DNA of 64,000 nucleotides from positions 23,527,501-23,591,500 of the forward strand of contig CM065390.1 of NCBI GenBank assembly GCA_033060915.1, written 5' to 3'. The stretch is from Euryodendron excelsum. Taxonomy: Eukaryota; Streptophyta; Magnoliopsida; Ericales; Pentaphylacaceae. The notes below the pieces were generated by a model. The model saw nothing but the letters and a program-made list of their open reading frames with translations. It was not told the DNA's origin and ran no database searches. Both the position numbers and the translations under genes were made by a program. This document shows, in pieces, positions 10,634 to 20,082 of this stretch (its first letter is position 1; every line of letters starts with the position of its first letter).

Positions 10634-11363
10634 TAACCTATACATGTTTATGTATGTATATGTATGTTTATGTTTTGAAAGAGAGCAGTATTTTCTAGGA
10701 AAAAGGAGGAGAAGAAACAAGAGAAATAATTGCCTGGAGTTGTTTTCTTGAGGTGGAGAGATGCAGAGGTGTGTTTCCTTCATAATCCCCCAAATTAAGT
10801 AGATAGACGAAGACAGGCCTTTCCCCAACCCATTTCTGAAAGTAGCTGATGACATTGGTCTTATCATGGATGACGGCCATGTGAAGAATGGTCTCCCTTG
10901 TTGCAGTCACCTCTTGCACGGACTCTGGGAAAGAGTTGAGAATTACATCTATTACATCAACTCTGCCTTTCTGGGCAGCAATATGGAGAAGGGTTCTCCC
11001 AAACCTGTCCTTTTGAAAACACAAGTTCCTGCAATCTAGCATTAACTCTTCCGCCCAATCCAAATCGCCCTTCTTCTTCTTATTCTTCCTCGCAATATCA
11101 TTCTTCAAGATAGCGTTTGACATGAACAAGTAGGCGCCATCGTCTATCTCACCCTCCATATCTCTAATTTGTTTCTCCATATATTCAAGTGGTACTCCAT
11201 GTCCATAAAACTTCTGGTCCGCATCCTTAAGGATGGCTCTCATTAATCCCAGCTCCTCGCGAAGACTCTGAATTTCATCCTTCACTCCTGTTACCAGATT
11301 TATCTCGTACTTTATTAATTGCAACAAGTTATCCACGAGAAAATTGACTACAGCTTCAGCCAT
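9866..11363 (-). CDS. Rx_N coiled-coil / ankyrin / PGG membrane protein (paralogue B, intact)
   Basis: Two exons, 11363-10734 and 10534-9866, joined in phase 0, encode 432 residues. Residues 1-80 look like the Rx_N four-helix N-terminus of CC-type NLR immune receptors: MAEAVVNFLVDNLLQLIKYE start, then LREELGLMRAILKDADQ. After a lysine-rich linker (about 88-98) come about four ankyrin repeats (118-245; TLLHIAA, ETILHMAV, NTPLHLS, FTALDIL). A PGG-type membrane domain follows (301-424, KSRDTLLVVATLIATVTFAA) with about four hydrophobic segments. Ankyrin/PGG proteins such as ACD6 and BDA1 act at membranes in plant immunity; an immune role here is inference. ATG 11363 is chosen because MAEA is the usual CNL start; an in-frame ATG at 11435 would add 24 hydrophobic residues. 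No NB-ARC or LRR is present. The gene lies tail-to-tail with Copia-1 and head-to-head with paralogue C. Confidence 0.85.
10535..10733 (-). other. Intron of paralogue B, apparently GC-AG
   Basis: The best in-frame junction is CTCCAG|GCAATT at the donor and ATGCAG|ACTTTA at the acceptor. It joins ...SRKQLQ to TLRVLLSSES in phase 0, the same position and phase as the GT-AG intron of paralogue C (18493-19018). No GT lies near the donor that would keep the ankyrin repeat intact. The 199-bp intron contains a (CA)16 tract. Confidence 0.7.
10598..10629. repeat. (CA)16 microsatellite in the paralogue B intron
   Basis: Thirty-two bases of perfect CA alternation, (TG)n on the coding strand, about 65 bp upstream of the 3' splice site. 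Confidence 0.97.
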
Positions 11364-11540
11364 TGCTGCTTGTGGTGGGAAGAGGAGGAGCAAGAGGGGG
11401 AAAGAAATGAAACTCACTTGATTCTCAGATTGCAATTTCTGCAGCCAAGTCTACAGTACGAAACAATGACGTCAAAGAGTTCTTTGCTCGTTTATTGCCG
11501 GTTGTGCTCTTTTTCTTTTTTCACATTCTCCAGAAAAACA

Positions 11541-12010
11541 AAAGAAAAGATAACCCGCTGTTGGTTCTCCGAAATTTATCTTCTTGTGTTATGATTATTA
11601 AAACCGCGTGGAAATGAGCATATGATCCCACCCCTTTTTGTTTTTTATTTTTATAACTTTGGCCTTGTCTTCTGTTCTAGCACTTCTACTGACACGCGAA
11701 TCATTACAGTCAGCACCGAATTAGCACAATACTGCTCGAATCCCACCATCCCACCATGAAAAAGAAAAAGAAAAGAAAAGATAACCGGCTGTTGGTTCTC
11801 CGAAATTTCTCTTCTTTTGTTATGATTATTAAAACCGCGTCGAAATGTGCATATGATTCCACGTCGAAATTCCGGTAGAATTTCGCGCCCCGAGCATGAT
11901 GACTTCATCTTTTTCTTTTTCTTTTTCTTTGGCGTTGTCTTCTTCTCTACCACTTCTACGGACGTGCGAATCACTACAATCAGCACCCACTTACCACAAT
12001 ACCACTTGAA
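11541..12010. repeat. Direct duplication upstream of paralogue B
   Basis: Copy 1 (about 11541-11740) and copy 2 (about 11772-12010) share AAAGATAACC-GCTGTTGGTTC, CTCCGAAATTT, TTATGATTATTAAAACCGCG and CAGCACC...ACAATAC in the same order, offset 231 bp at the start. Copy 2 has about 39 extra bases (offset 270 at the end). The pair lies 180-650 bp upstream of the paralogue B start, so it probably includes its promoter or 5' leader. The minus-strand ORF at 11651-11986 is read across both copies and is not a gene. Confidence 0.8.
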
Positions 12011-12634
12011 TTAATAGCTAATTATTATTTGAATTAAACACAATTATTACTCAATATAATAGTTAACACAAAAAAAATATACACACATTTATAACCCAGA
12101 ATTATGGATCCGCGATTGCATAAAATCATGAGCTTTTGAGACCATTGGTAAAATCTAACATAGATCTCTTGTTCTAAAGGGTTTTTAGTTCAAGCCTTCA
12201 ACTTTTTCATCCGCATTTGTTTTTCTTTTTTAATTTGTTGTTGAGAATTATGTTTTGTTTATTCACCATGAAATTCATGGCATGAAATGTGTCTCGAATG
12301 AGCGTTTGACAATTATTATATATTAAAAGAAGCATCAGTAGGAAGTTGCTGAGAAGGAGGCTTCTAGCTAGCTTCCCCAGCAGTTCAAGCCCTTCTCATA
12401 TTTTCACCTACAACATAGCCCCGTCAAGGCCGTCAAGGCCGAACCAGAGCTCAACCAAACCTCTAAAAATAAAAAATAAAACATAAAATGATTTTCTTAG
12501 GCATCCGTGAAGATTTATACTCTCTCAAGGTTTATACACTGTTTTAACCTGGCCACTACTCGGCTCGCCTCACTGCACCTAGGCTGCCCTTGTCCTTTTT
12601 CTAAATATACACCCAGAGGAGTCAGAGAGCTGCA
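12011..12634. other. Upstream region of paralogue C
   Basis: No coding sequence. CTAAATATACACC at 12601-12613, about 25 bp before the ATG, resembles a TATA element but is too close to be sure. A short GTCAAGGCC direct repeat lies near 12422-12442. Confidence 0.5.
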
Positions 12635-12997
12635 ATGGCTCAGATAGTGATGGAGGCCGCCTTGAACAACCATACCACCGGTTTAGATGTCAAGCTTGCG
12701 AATTCATCTGAAGGAGATGTTTTCACGTGGTTCCTTCAGACGTGTGAGACCGATGACCTCATCCTCGTGCTGGTGGTCACCCGCACGAGGCCAAATCTTG
12801 CTTGGAGGAAGAACCAGAATGGGCAGCGTGGGATCCATATCGCTTCTGAATATGGACATGATAAGATTGTAGAGGCACTGGCGAAAATGGATCCTAATTT
12901 GTGTTTTCTGAGAGACAATTGCCTCAGAAATGCTCTTCATATTGCTACAGTATCGGGGAAGATACAAGTTATCACGGCATTACTCAAGGTTGACAAG

Positions 12998-13002
12998 GCA
13001 TG
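12998..13002. other. Left target-site duplication of Copia-2
   Basis: GCATG, repeated exactly at 18295-18299, flanks the LTR ends inside an ankyrin codon run. Confidence 0.95.
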
Positions 13003-13344
13003 TGTTGGACCAGAAATCAAACACACGCTCACACCAATAAATTGGAGAAGAATTTTACTAGATATAGAGAGGGAAAACAGAGGAGGAGGAGGAGGAGGAG
13101 ATCGGATCTCTCTCACTCGACTACAACTCTCACCCAAACAAAAACCTCTCTTACTCTCTTGCTCTTGCTTGAGCTGGATGCCTATCTCCCTCACCTCAAC
13201 CCTCTATTTATAGGGGAGGGAGGAGCTGCACAATTTTGACTTCCATGGTCGGTGAGCTTCACATGGACGGCTGGTCTTCGTCAACTTCGGTAGGTGGCTG
13301 GCCTTCTCGAAGGTCCGGCGGCTAGACGAGCTATGAACCCAGCA
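13003..13344 (-). repeat. Copia-2 3' LTR
   Basis: 342 bp, nearly identical to 17959-18294. It contains a TATA box (plus-strand TATTTATA near 13205) and a (GGA)n tract one repeat pair longer than in the other LTR. Confidence 0.97.
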
Positions 13345-13358
13345 ATTCTCCCCCTTCA
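13345..13358 (-). other. Copia-2 polypurine tract
   Basis: Element-strand TGAAGGGGGAGAAT abuts the 3' LTR. Confidence 0.9.
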
Positions 13359-13391
13359 TACCCATTGGAGGAGAACACAATTTGATGTCCT

Positions 13392-16300
13392 TCAGTTGAC
13401 GTTCATTCCGGCTATGTCTCTACATAGTTCGAGCTTCTCACGAGTAACCACCTTTGTCAACATATCTGCTGGATTCTCTTTTGTGTGAATCTTCTCAAGC
13501 TTCAACAACTGTTGATCCATCACCTCGCTTATCCAATGATAGCGAATGTCGATATGCTTGGTGCGGGAATGGTACATTGAATTTTTGCTCAAATCTAGAG
13601 CACTCTGACTGTCACAATGCACCTTGTATTCCTTTTGCTTGACTCCTAACTCTTGGAGAAACCGCTTTACCCACAACATTTCCTTTCCAGCTTCCGCTGC
13701 GGCAATATATTCTGCTTCCGTTGTAGATAATGCCACACACTTCTGCAGTTTGGACTGCCATGATACAGCTCCCCCTGCAAAAGTGTAGAGGAATCCTGAT
13801 GTAGATTTCCTACCATCAAGATCACCGGCCATATCTGAATCTGTATAGCCCTCCAAGACTGGTTCAGCTCCCCCAAAACACAAGCATAGCTTTGATGTAC
13901 CCTTTAGGTACCTGAGAATCCATTTGACTGCTTCCCAATGTTCTTTTCCTGGGTTGGATAGAAATCTGCTCACAACGCCTACAGCGTGAGCAATATCTGG
14001 CCTTGTACACACCATTGCATACATCAAACTGCCTACTGCTGAAGAGTAGGGTACTGTTAGCCAGTGGAGTATTGACTGGCTTGGCATTTTCCATGTTGAA
14101 CCTTCTGATCACCCGTTTAACGTACTTTTCTTGTGATAGCCACAACTTCTTGGCTTTCCTATCACGAACAATTTGCATGCCCAAAATTTGCTGAGCAGGG
14201 CCTAAGTCCTTCATATCAAAGGATTGAGATAACTCATTTTTCAGCTTACTAATCTTGGCAGCATCCTATCCAATGATCAGCATGTCATCCACATAGAGAA
14301 GGAGTGTCACAAAGCTACCATCCGAGAATCTCTGAATGTACACGCACTGGTCTGCAGCAGTCCTCTTGTACCTATAACCCACCATGAATGAGTCAAACTT
14401 CTTGTACCATTGTCTTGGTGCTTGCTTCAGGCCGTAGAGACTTTTCTTCAACTTGCAGACTAACTGTTCTTTCCCGGGAGCTTCAAAACCTTCTGGCTGT
14501 TTCATGTAAATCTCTTCCTTCAGATCTCCGTGGAGAAAAGCTGTCTTGACATCCATCTGTTCAAGCTGGCTACCAATTCGAGTATAACTCGAATTGAGGT
14601 CATCTTCACTACCGGTGAGAAAATCTCGTCAAAGTCAATTCCTTTCTTCTGTTGAAATCCTTTGACGACCAATCGAGCCTTGTGCCTGACTAGCTTTCCA
14701 CTATCATCTTTCTTCAACTTGAAAACCCACTTGTTTCTCAAGGCTTTTCTTCCTTTGGGAAGCCTTACCAGATCATAAGTCTGATTCTTGTGCAAGGAAC
14801 TCATCTCTTCTTGCATGGCTTCCATCCACTTGCCTTTGTCTGGATGGGTTTGTGCTTCCTTGAAGTCCTCTGGCTCCCCCTCATCAGTGAGCATGATGTA
14901 GTCTGATTCCGGATATCTGGTCGACGGAGTCAGGACACGACCTCTTGTAGATCTTCTTGGCTGAGGCTCGTCAATTTGGGGAGGCACCTCACCAATTGGT
15001 TGTGGAAGTTTTTCTTCTTCTGGTGGAGGGGGTTGTTGCTCCCCCTGCTCAACACCCTCTTCTTCTTCTTCATCTTCTGGAATTCCCTCTTGCCTTCCAG
15101 TATCTGTGGTGAGTTGGACTGGTGCTGGATCTGGAGTCATGTCAGGAGCATGGGAACTGGAACCACTGGACTTAGTTGGTTCCTCATAAAACTGGTTCTC
15201 TTGGAACACAACATCCCTACTTCTGATGACATTCTTTGTTGCTGGATCCCATAGCCTGTATCCATACTCTTCATCTCCATAACCTATGAAGATGTATGGA
15301 ATAGATTTCATGTCAAGCTTCTGTCTTTGCTCCTTGGATACATGTGCAAAGGCCTTGCACCCAAACACTCTCAGGTGAGAGTAGGAGACATCTTTCTTGC
15401 CAGTCCACACCATCTCCGGAACTTCAAATTTCAATGGCACTGATAGTGATCTGTTGATCAGGTAGCAGGCAACACGAACAGCTTCACCCCAGAGTGGCTT
15501 TGGCAGATCAGCTATATTGAGCATACACCGGGTTCTTTCCACAATGGTCCGGTTCATCCTTTCGGCTACTCCATTGTGTTGTGGGGTGTGTGGGACCGTC
15601 TTCTCGTGGCAGATACCGCATCCTGAGCAGTATGTCTTGAACTCCTTGGATGTGTACTCGCCTCCATTGTCTGTTCGGAGGCACTTTAACTTCTTGCCAG
15701 TCTCCCTTTCCACCATTGTGTGGAAGATCTTGAAGTTCTCGAGTACTTGATCCTTGGTCTTCAGAAAATACACCCATATCTTCCGTGAAGCATCATCTAT
15801 AAAGGTAACAAAATACCTATTACCGCCCAATGACTCTTCTTCAATGGGACCACAAACGTCAAAGTGTACTAGGCTCAATAACTCTGATCTCCTTCGTGTT
15901 GAGGAACTGAACGAGACTCGATGTTGCTTGCCAAACAGGCAATGCTCGCAGGGGTTCAGTGCAATCTCCTTGTTTACTGGAATGAGAGCCTTCTTTACTA
16001 GTGTGAACAACCCTTTCTCTCCCATGTGACCGAGTCTCTTGTGCCATAGATTTGGTGACGCCTCGTCTTCAACTGCATTGAGGCTGTCTGAACAAACCTT
16101 CACATGGGTTCTGTATAGCGTGCCACAAATATGCCCTCGAGCGACAACCAGGGCACCTTTTGACAGCTTCCAAGTGCCATTGCTGAAGCGGTTGTCATAA
16201 CCCTGTTGATCAAGGGCTATCCTAGAAATAAGATTGAGCCGGAGGTCGGGCACATGTCTGACATCCTTCAATACCATCATGCAGCCATTGTTCGTATGGA

Positions 16301-16559
16301 TTCTAACATCACCAATTCCCACAATCTTTGATGAATTGGCGTTCCCCATTCTCATAGTACCAACGTCTCCAGCTTTGTACGTCGTGAATAACTCACTGTG
16401 GGGAGTGGCGTGGTAGGAGGCTGCTGTGTCTACCACCCATTCAGAGTCTTGGCTAGCAACGTGGAGGCACGTCTCTTCTTCCACGGAGAGTACTGCAACA
16501 TCTCCCTTAATAGTGACTAGGGTGTCACCATCTTCCTTGTTGTGTTGGTGATTGCCTTG
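13392..16559 (-). pseudogene. Copia-2 pol: protease, integrase, RT, RNase H (broken)
   Basis: A long frame, 16598-14520, carries protease (VVDTAASYHATP, where DSG would be usual), the integrase zinc region (LWHKRLGHMGEKGL), the integrase core (HFDVCGP, LRTDNGGEYTS, NGVAERMNRT) and the start of RT (NKWVFKLKKDDSGKL). A small deletion near 14560 shifts the frame just before [13 protein letters not shown] continues to the catalytic [12 protein letters not shown], which runs into TAG at 14266-14268. A further internal deletion lies near 14060, after VNTPLAN. RNase H (YTDSDMAGDLDGRKSTSG, ALSTTEAEYIAAAEA) ends at 13392. The family is like tobacco Tnt1. It is non-functional here. Confidence 0.95.
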
Positions 16560-17402
16560 ACCTTGCTCCCTTTTTAATTTTTGGCAATCCTTCTTCATGT
16601 GACCTTCAATGCCACAATGATAACAAGTGAACTTGCCATGTCCGTCATTAGATCTGCCAGGATCCTGTGACCTTCCTCTGCTTCTGCTTCTGCTTCTGCC
16701 TCTACCTCTTCCTCTGCCTCTGCCTCGGCCTCTTCCTCGGCCTCTGTTATCTTCGTGAGGCCTCCTTCTGCTTTCTGTGGCAAGGGCATATGATTACTCC
16801 ATACCAGCTTCCTTCCGTCTGGCTTCTTCATTGAATAAGGCATCCTTGACCATCGCCATGGTGAGTTTGCCATTTGGAGCTGAATTATTGAGAGATACCA
16901 CCAATGTCTCCCAACTGTCTGGTAGAGAACTAAAAAGCAAGAGGGCTTGCTCTTCATCGTCTCGCGGCAGGTCCATGGCTGCGAGCTGGTTCACATAGTT
17001 CTGGAATTGACTCGTGTGCTCAGCTATTGAAGTACCGCTCCTTAACTTCAAGTTTACAAAGCGTTTCATCAAAAGAGCTTTGTTTCGAGCGGTTTTTGCT
17101 TGAAACAGATTCTCTAGCTTTTTCCAAAGAGTGTATGCGTCTGTCTCTTGAGCAACATGGTGGAATACACTATGGTCAATCCATTGTCTGATCAGACCAA
17201 TAGTTTTCTTATTCTTCCTTCTCCACTCGGCTTCCGTTGTGTCCGTCGGTTTCACCCCCATGTCATCCAAGGGATCAAATGAATCTCGGTAGTTCAAATA
17301 ATCCTCCATTCGAGACCGCCAAATGGCGTAGTTCAAAGAGGTGAGCATAATCATAGCTCCTGAGGTTGATGTTGATGGTTCATCCATAAATCTACTCTTC
17401 AA
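16560..17402 (-). pseudogene. Copia-2 gag with RG/RS-rich tail and zinc knuckle (one nonsense codon)
   Basis: ATG at 17402 (a second in-frame ATG at 17387). The UBN2-type Gag core (WIDHSVFHHVAQETDAYTLW, LFSSLPDSWETLV) runs 202 codons to a TAA next to 16794. In the same frame the reading continues through an RGRGRG...RSRSRSR stretch (about 16672-16752) and a CCHC knuckle CYHCGIEGHMKKDC (about 16587-16628) into pol. The TAA looks like a CAA-to-TAA change in an otherwise single gag-pol frame. Confidence 0.93.
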
Positions 17403-17514
17403 TTGGCTTGTACAGCACTATAGAAGTAGAATTTGTCAAAATAGAGTGCATGGTTGCGTCCGGAACAGTGAAAAATCTCAAGAATGGCTCAACTGAAAAT
17501 TTTAGTTTGTTTAG

Positions 17515-17604
17515 GGGTCAAACTATAATTTTTAAAAAGTTCTAGGGTCAAACTGTAATTTTTAAAAACTTCTGGGGCCAAACTGTAATTTTTAAAAGTA
17601 TTGA
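17515..17604. repeat. 30-bp tandem repeat in the Copia-2 leader
   Basis: GGGTCAAACT(A/G)TAATTTTTAA starts at 17515 and 17545, with GGGCCAAACTG at 17575: three copies, period 30. It lies in the untranslated leader between PBS and gag. Further downstream (17607-17700) a looser repeat of GATGACGTGGC...GGCTGGGCTGCTG occurs. The minus-strand ORF through it is an artefact. Confidence 0.85.
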
Positions 17605-17944
17605 TGACGTGGCAACAGCTGATGACGTGGCGCTGGCTGGGCTGCTGATGTGGCGCTGACTGGGCTGCTGACGTGGCGGTTGACTTGGTCAACGATGACG
17701 TCAGCGGTGATGTCAGCTTATCTTCTCCGGTGCCGGTGACGTTGCCGGCGTTGACTCGCCGGAGCAGAACTTTGACCGGTTCGTACGGACTCGTTTTAGC
17801 TCTGTTTTCGACGCGGTTTGCGCCGTTGAACTCGTATCGACAAGACGAACATAATGGTGTGATCGAAACACAATTTCGGCGACTTTGATTTCTGGGCCGC
17901 CGTTAAAAAAAATAGCAAAAAATTGCTCCGGTCACTCTAACCTT

Positions 17945-17956
17945 GCTCTGATACCA
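17945..17956 (-). other. Copia-2 primer-binding site
   Basis: Element-strand TGGTATCAGAGC, an exact 12-base match to the initiator tRNA-Met complement, two bases inside the 5' LTR. Confidence 0.95.
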
Positions 17957-17958
17957 CT

Positions 17959-18294
17959 TGTTGGACCAGAAATCAAACACACGCTCACACCAATAAATTG
18001 GAGAAGAATTTTACTAGATATAGAGAGGAAAAACAGAGGAGGAGGAGGAGATCGGATCTCTCTCACTCGACTACAACTCTCACCCAAACAAAAACCTGTC
18101 TTGCTCTCTTGCTCTTGCTTGAGCTGGATGCCTATCTCCCTAGCCTCAACCCTCTATTTATAGGGGAGGGAGGAGCTGCACAATTTTGACTTCCATGGTC
18201 GGCGAGCTTCACATGGGCGGCTGGTCTTCGTCAACTTCGGTAGGTGGCCGGCCTTCTCAAAGGTCCGGCGGCTAGACCGGCTATGAACCCAGCA
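17959..18294 (-). repeat. Copia-2 5' LTR
   Basis: 336 bp, TG...CA bounded, followed directly by GCATG. Confidence 0.97.
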
Positions 18295-18492
18295 GCATGT
18301 CCACGGTTGCTTGAGGAGAGAACTTATCTAGGTGAGACTGCTCTTCACCTTGCAGCGAAACACGATCAGACTGAAGCTTTTAAATTTTTGATGGACGAGA
18401 TTCTTAAACACAAGCAAGAGATCATCCTGCACTTGACGGACTGGGAAGGCAACGATGTTTTGCACATTGCAATTGACCGCAAACTAATCCAG

Positions 18493-19018
18493 GTCTCTCT
18501 CTCTCTCTCTCTCTCTCTCAAATATGATTTTCTCACATTGTTTTGTTTTATATAATCCTCACTGGATGAATAATTGTTTTGTTGTTTTGTTGTTTCTGTG
18601 ATACTTTCAAAACGCCCATCTGGTGATAATATGAAAAAATTGTACAACCACAAAATTATACGAGAATATAATTTACATGTAGAAAATATCTACTAACAAT
18701 ATACAACTATAATTTTTGTTTTTTTATTGAATTTCTATACAAAATAAAGAGGCAAAATTTTTTTTTTATTTTCATTTCAAACCAAAACACCCACAATTTT
18801 TGCTTATAATAACAAATAGAATAATTACCACGTCATTCTAATGGTCTTTCTGTGTGAAAAATATGGTAAGAATAGAATGCCATGTACGTCTATATATAAT
18901 CACATCATATATATTAAACGAGAATCCTGTGTATATGTACCCTGTCTGTTTAATGTTTGCTTTGGATAATTCATGATCAGTTCTGTTCAGCTGATCTAGT
19001 TAAATTAAGGTGATGCAG
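18493..19018 (+). other. Intron of paralogue C
   Basis: Donor ATCCAG|GTCTCT, acceptor GATGCAG|ATTATA, 526 bp, phase 0. A (TC)n tract starts at the donor (18494-18519). The segment around 18640-18680 (CACAAAATTATACGAGAAT) is shared with about 1842-1870 upstream of paralogue A. Confidence 0.85.
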
Positions 19019-19762
19019 ATTATACAGTGGTTGCTTGTGGAAAATCCCAAACATGGTCCTCTGGTCCCACTCAATTGTAGAAACGGAAGGGGATGCACTG
19101 CCTTGGACCTCCATTTTAAAAATATCACCGAGCAGAATGATTCGGCCATTACTCTACTCCTTCATCAAGTTGGAGCGAGCTGGGAACAAACATCTCATTC
19201 GCAATCAGTTCCAAGCGGTAGTATGATGAACAAAGACGATCAGCGCTTCTCAAATTCATCACCTGTGTTGCTGACACTCTGCGGTTTAACTGCAGGTTCT
19301 ACATATACAAGTATTTTCAGTTTATATGGCGCTAGTGTTGGAACTACTGCGCTGACACTTGGAGAAACTATATTGCACACTGATCACTTGCAGGTTGTTT
19401 TCTACTCCATGTTAATGACATTGGCATTTTTGGCGAGCATGGTTGGGGTGATGCTTTCCTAATGGCCAATAGTCAAGCAATGGCCAATTTCTGGCCAGGC
19501 ACTTCTGTTACTTCTCCTCGGTTCATTCTTCTTCAGTTATGCTTTTATCATGGACGCTAAGTTGCCAAAATTCTGGGTTACTACTGCTCATTCCTTCAAG
19601 ATTTCAAGCTTCTGGTTGGTCTGGCTGTATGGTCTGTCTTTAATCCTCGTCCTAGTTATAATCTCGCTTGTGGCAAAGCAAGTTCTTCGAATTGTTTGCA
19701 AACTGAAGCAGCCTAAAGACGAGTAAAGAATTTTTTTGGCGTTGTAATTATTTTTTTAATTG

Positions 19763-20082
19763 TTGACGTATTGGGTTTGTAGTGGCGGTGGCACGGGGCC
19801 GGGGCTTGGTTATTGATGTATCGGGTTTGTAGTGGCAGTGGCAGGGGGCCGCGGCCGGGGCTTGGTTATTGATGTATTGGGTTTGTAGTGGCGGTGGCAC
19901 GGGGCCGGGGCTTGGTTATTGATGTATTGGGTTTGTAGTGGCGGTGGCACGGGGCCGGGGCTTGGTTATTGATGTATTGGGTTTGTAGTGGCGGTGGCAC
20001 GGGGCCGGGGCTTGGTTATTGATGTATTGGGTTTGCAGTGGCGGTGGCACGGGCCGGGGCCGGGGCATGATTATTGATGTAT
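19763..20082. repeat. 50-bp GC-rich minisatellite (about 6.4 copies)
   Basis: The unit begins TGATGTATTGGGTTTGTAGT and continues GGCGGTGGCACGGGGCCGGGG then CTTGGTTAT. Exact period 50 is seen, for example, at 19921, 19971 and 20021. The middle copies are almost identical and the edge copies vary. It starts 37 bp after the stop codon of paralogue C, so it would lie in its 3' UTR or terminator region. The minus-strand ORF 19916-20119 is a translation of the repeat. Confidence 0.97.

Larger units (their letters stand above)
13003..18294 (-). mobile_element. Full-length Ty1/copia retrotransposon (Copia-2), TNT1-94-like, defective
   Basis: A 5.29-kb element inserted in exon 1 of paralogue C, minus orientation. 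It has 342- and 336-bp LTRs beginning TG and ending CA, a perfect GCATG target-site duplication, an exact initiator-Met PBS, a polypurine tract and gag-pol. By eye the LTRs differ by about 11 substitutions and one 6-bp indel in the GGA run, so the insertion is much younger than Copia-1. Gag-pol carries two nonsense codons and two deletions. Confidence 0.97.
12635..19726 (+). pseudogene. Ankyrin-repeat/PGG membrane protein split by a copia insertion (paralogue C)
   Basis: Exon 1 begins at ATG 12635 (MAQIVMEAALNNHTTGLDVK) and carries ankyrin repeats (GQRGIHIASEYGH, RNALHIATVSGK). It is interrupted after 13002 by Copia-2 and resumes after 18299 (YLGETALHLAAKHDQ, NDVLHIAIDRK), ending at 18492. 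Removing the element and one GCATG copy keeps the frame. A GT-AG intron (18493-19018) leads to exon 2 (19019-19726), starting IIQWLLVENP and ending with four hydrophobic segments of a divergent PGG domain. A single in-frame TAA at 19460 interrupts the membrane domain, with 87 open codons after it to the stop at 19724. Without the insertion the coding length would be 422 codons, normal for the family. Unlike paralogue B it has no Rx_N region. It is not functional as a full protein in this allele. Confidence 0.9.

Noticed and set aside
10695..10751. Read-through of exon 1 into the intron as the true C-terminus of a short Rx_N-ANK protein
   Set aside because: Splicing to 10534 continues the ankyrin repeat exactly as in paralogue C, so the two-exon model is better.
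11364..11435. 24-residue hydrophobic N-terminal extension of paralogue B as a signal peptide
   Set aside because: The MAEA start is typical of Rx_N proteins, and the extension reads like translated 5' leader. Kept only as an alternative start.
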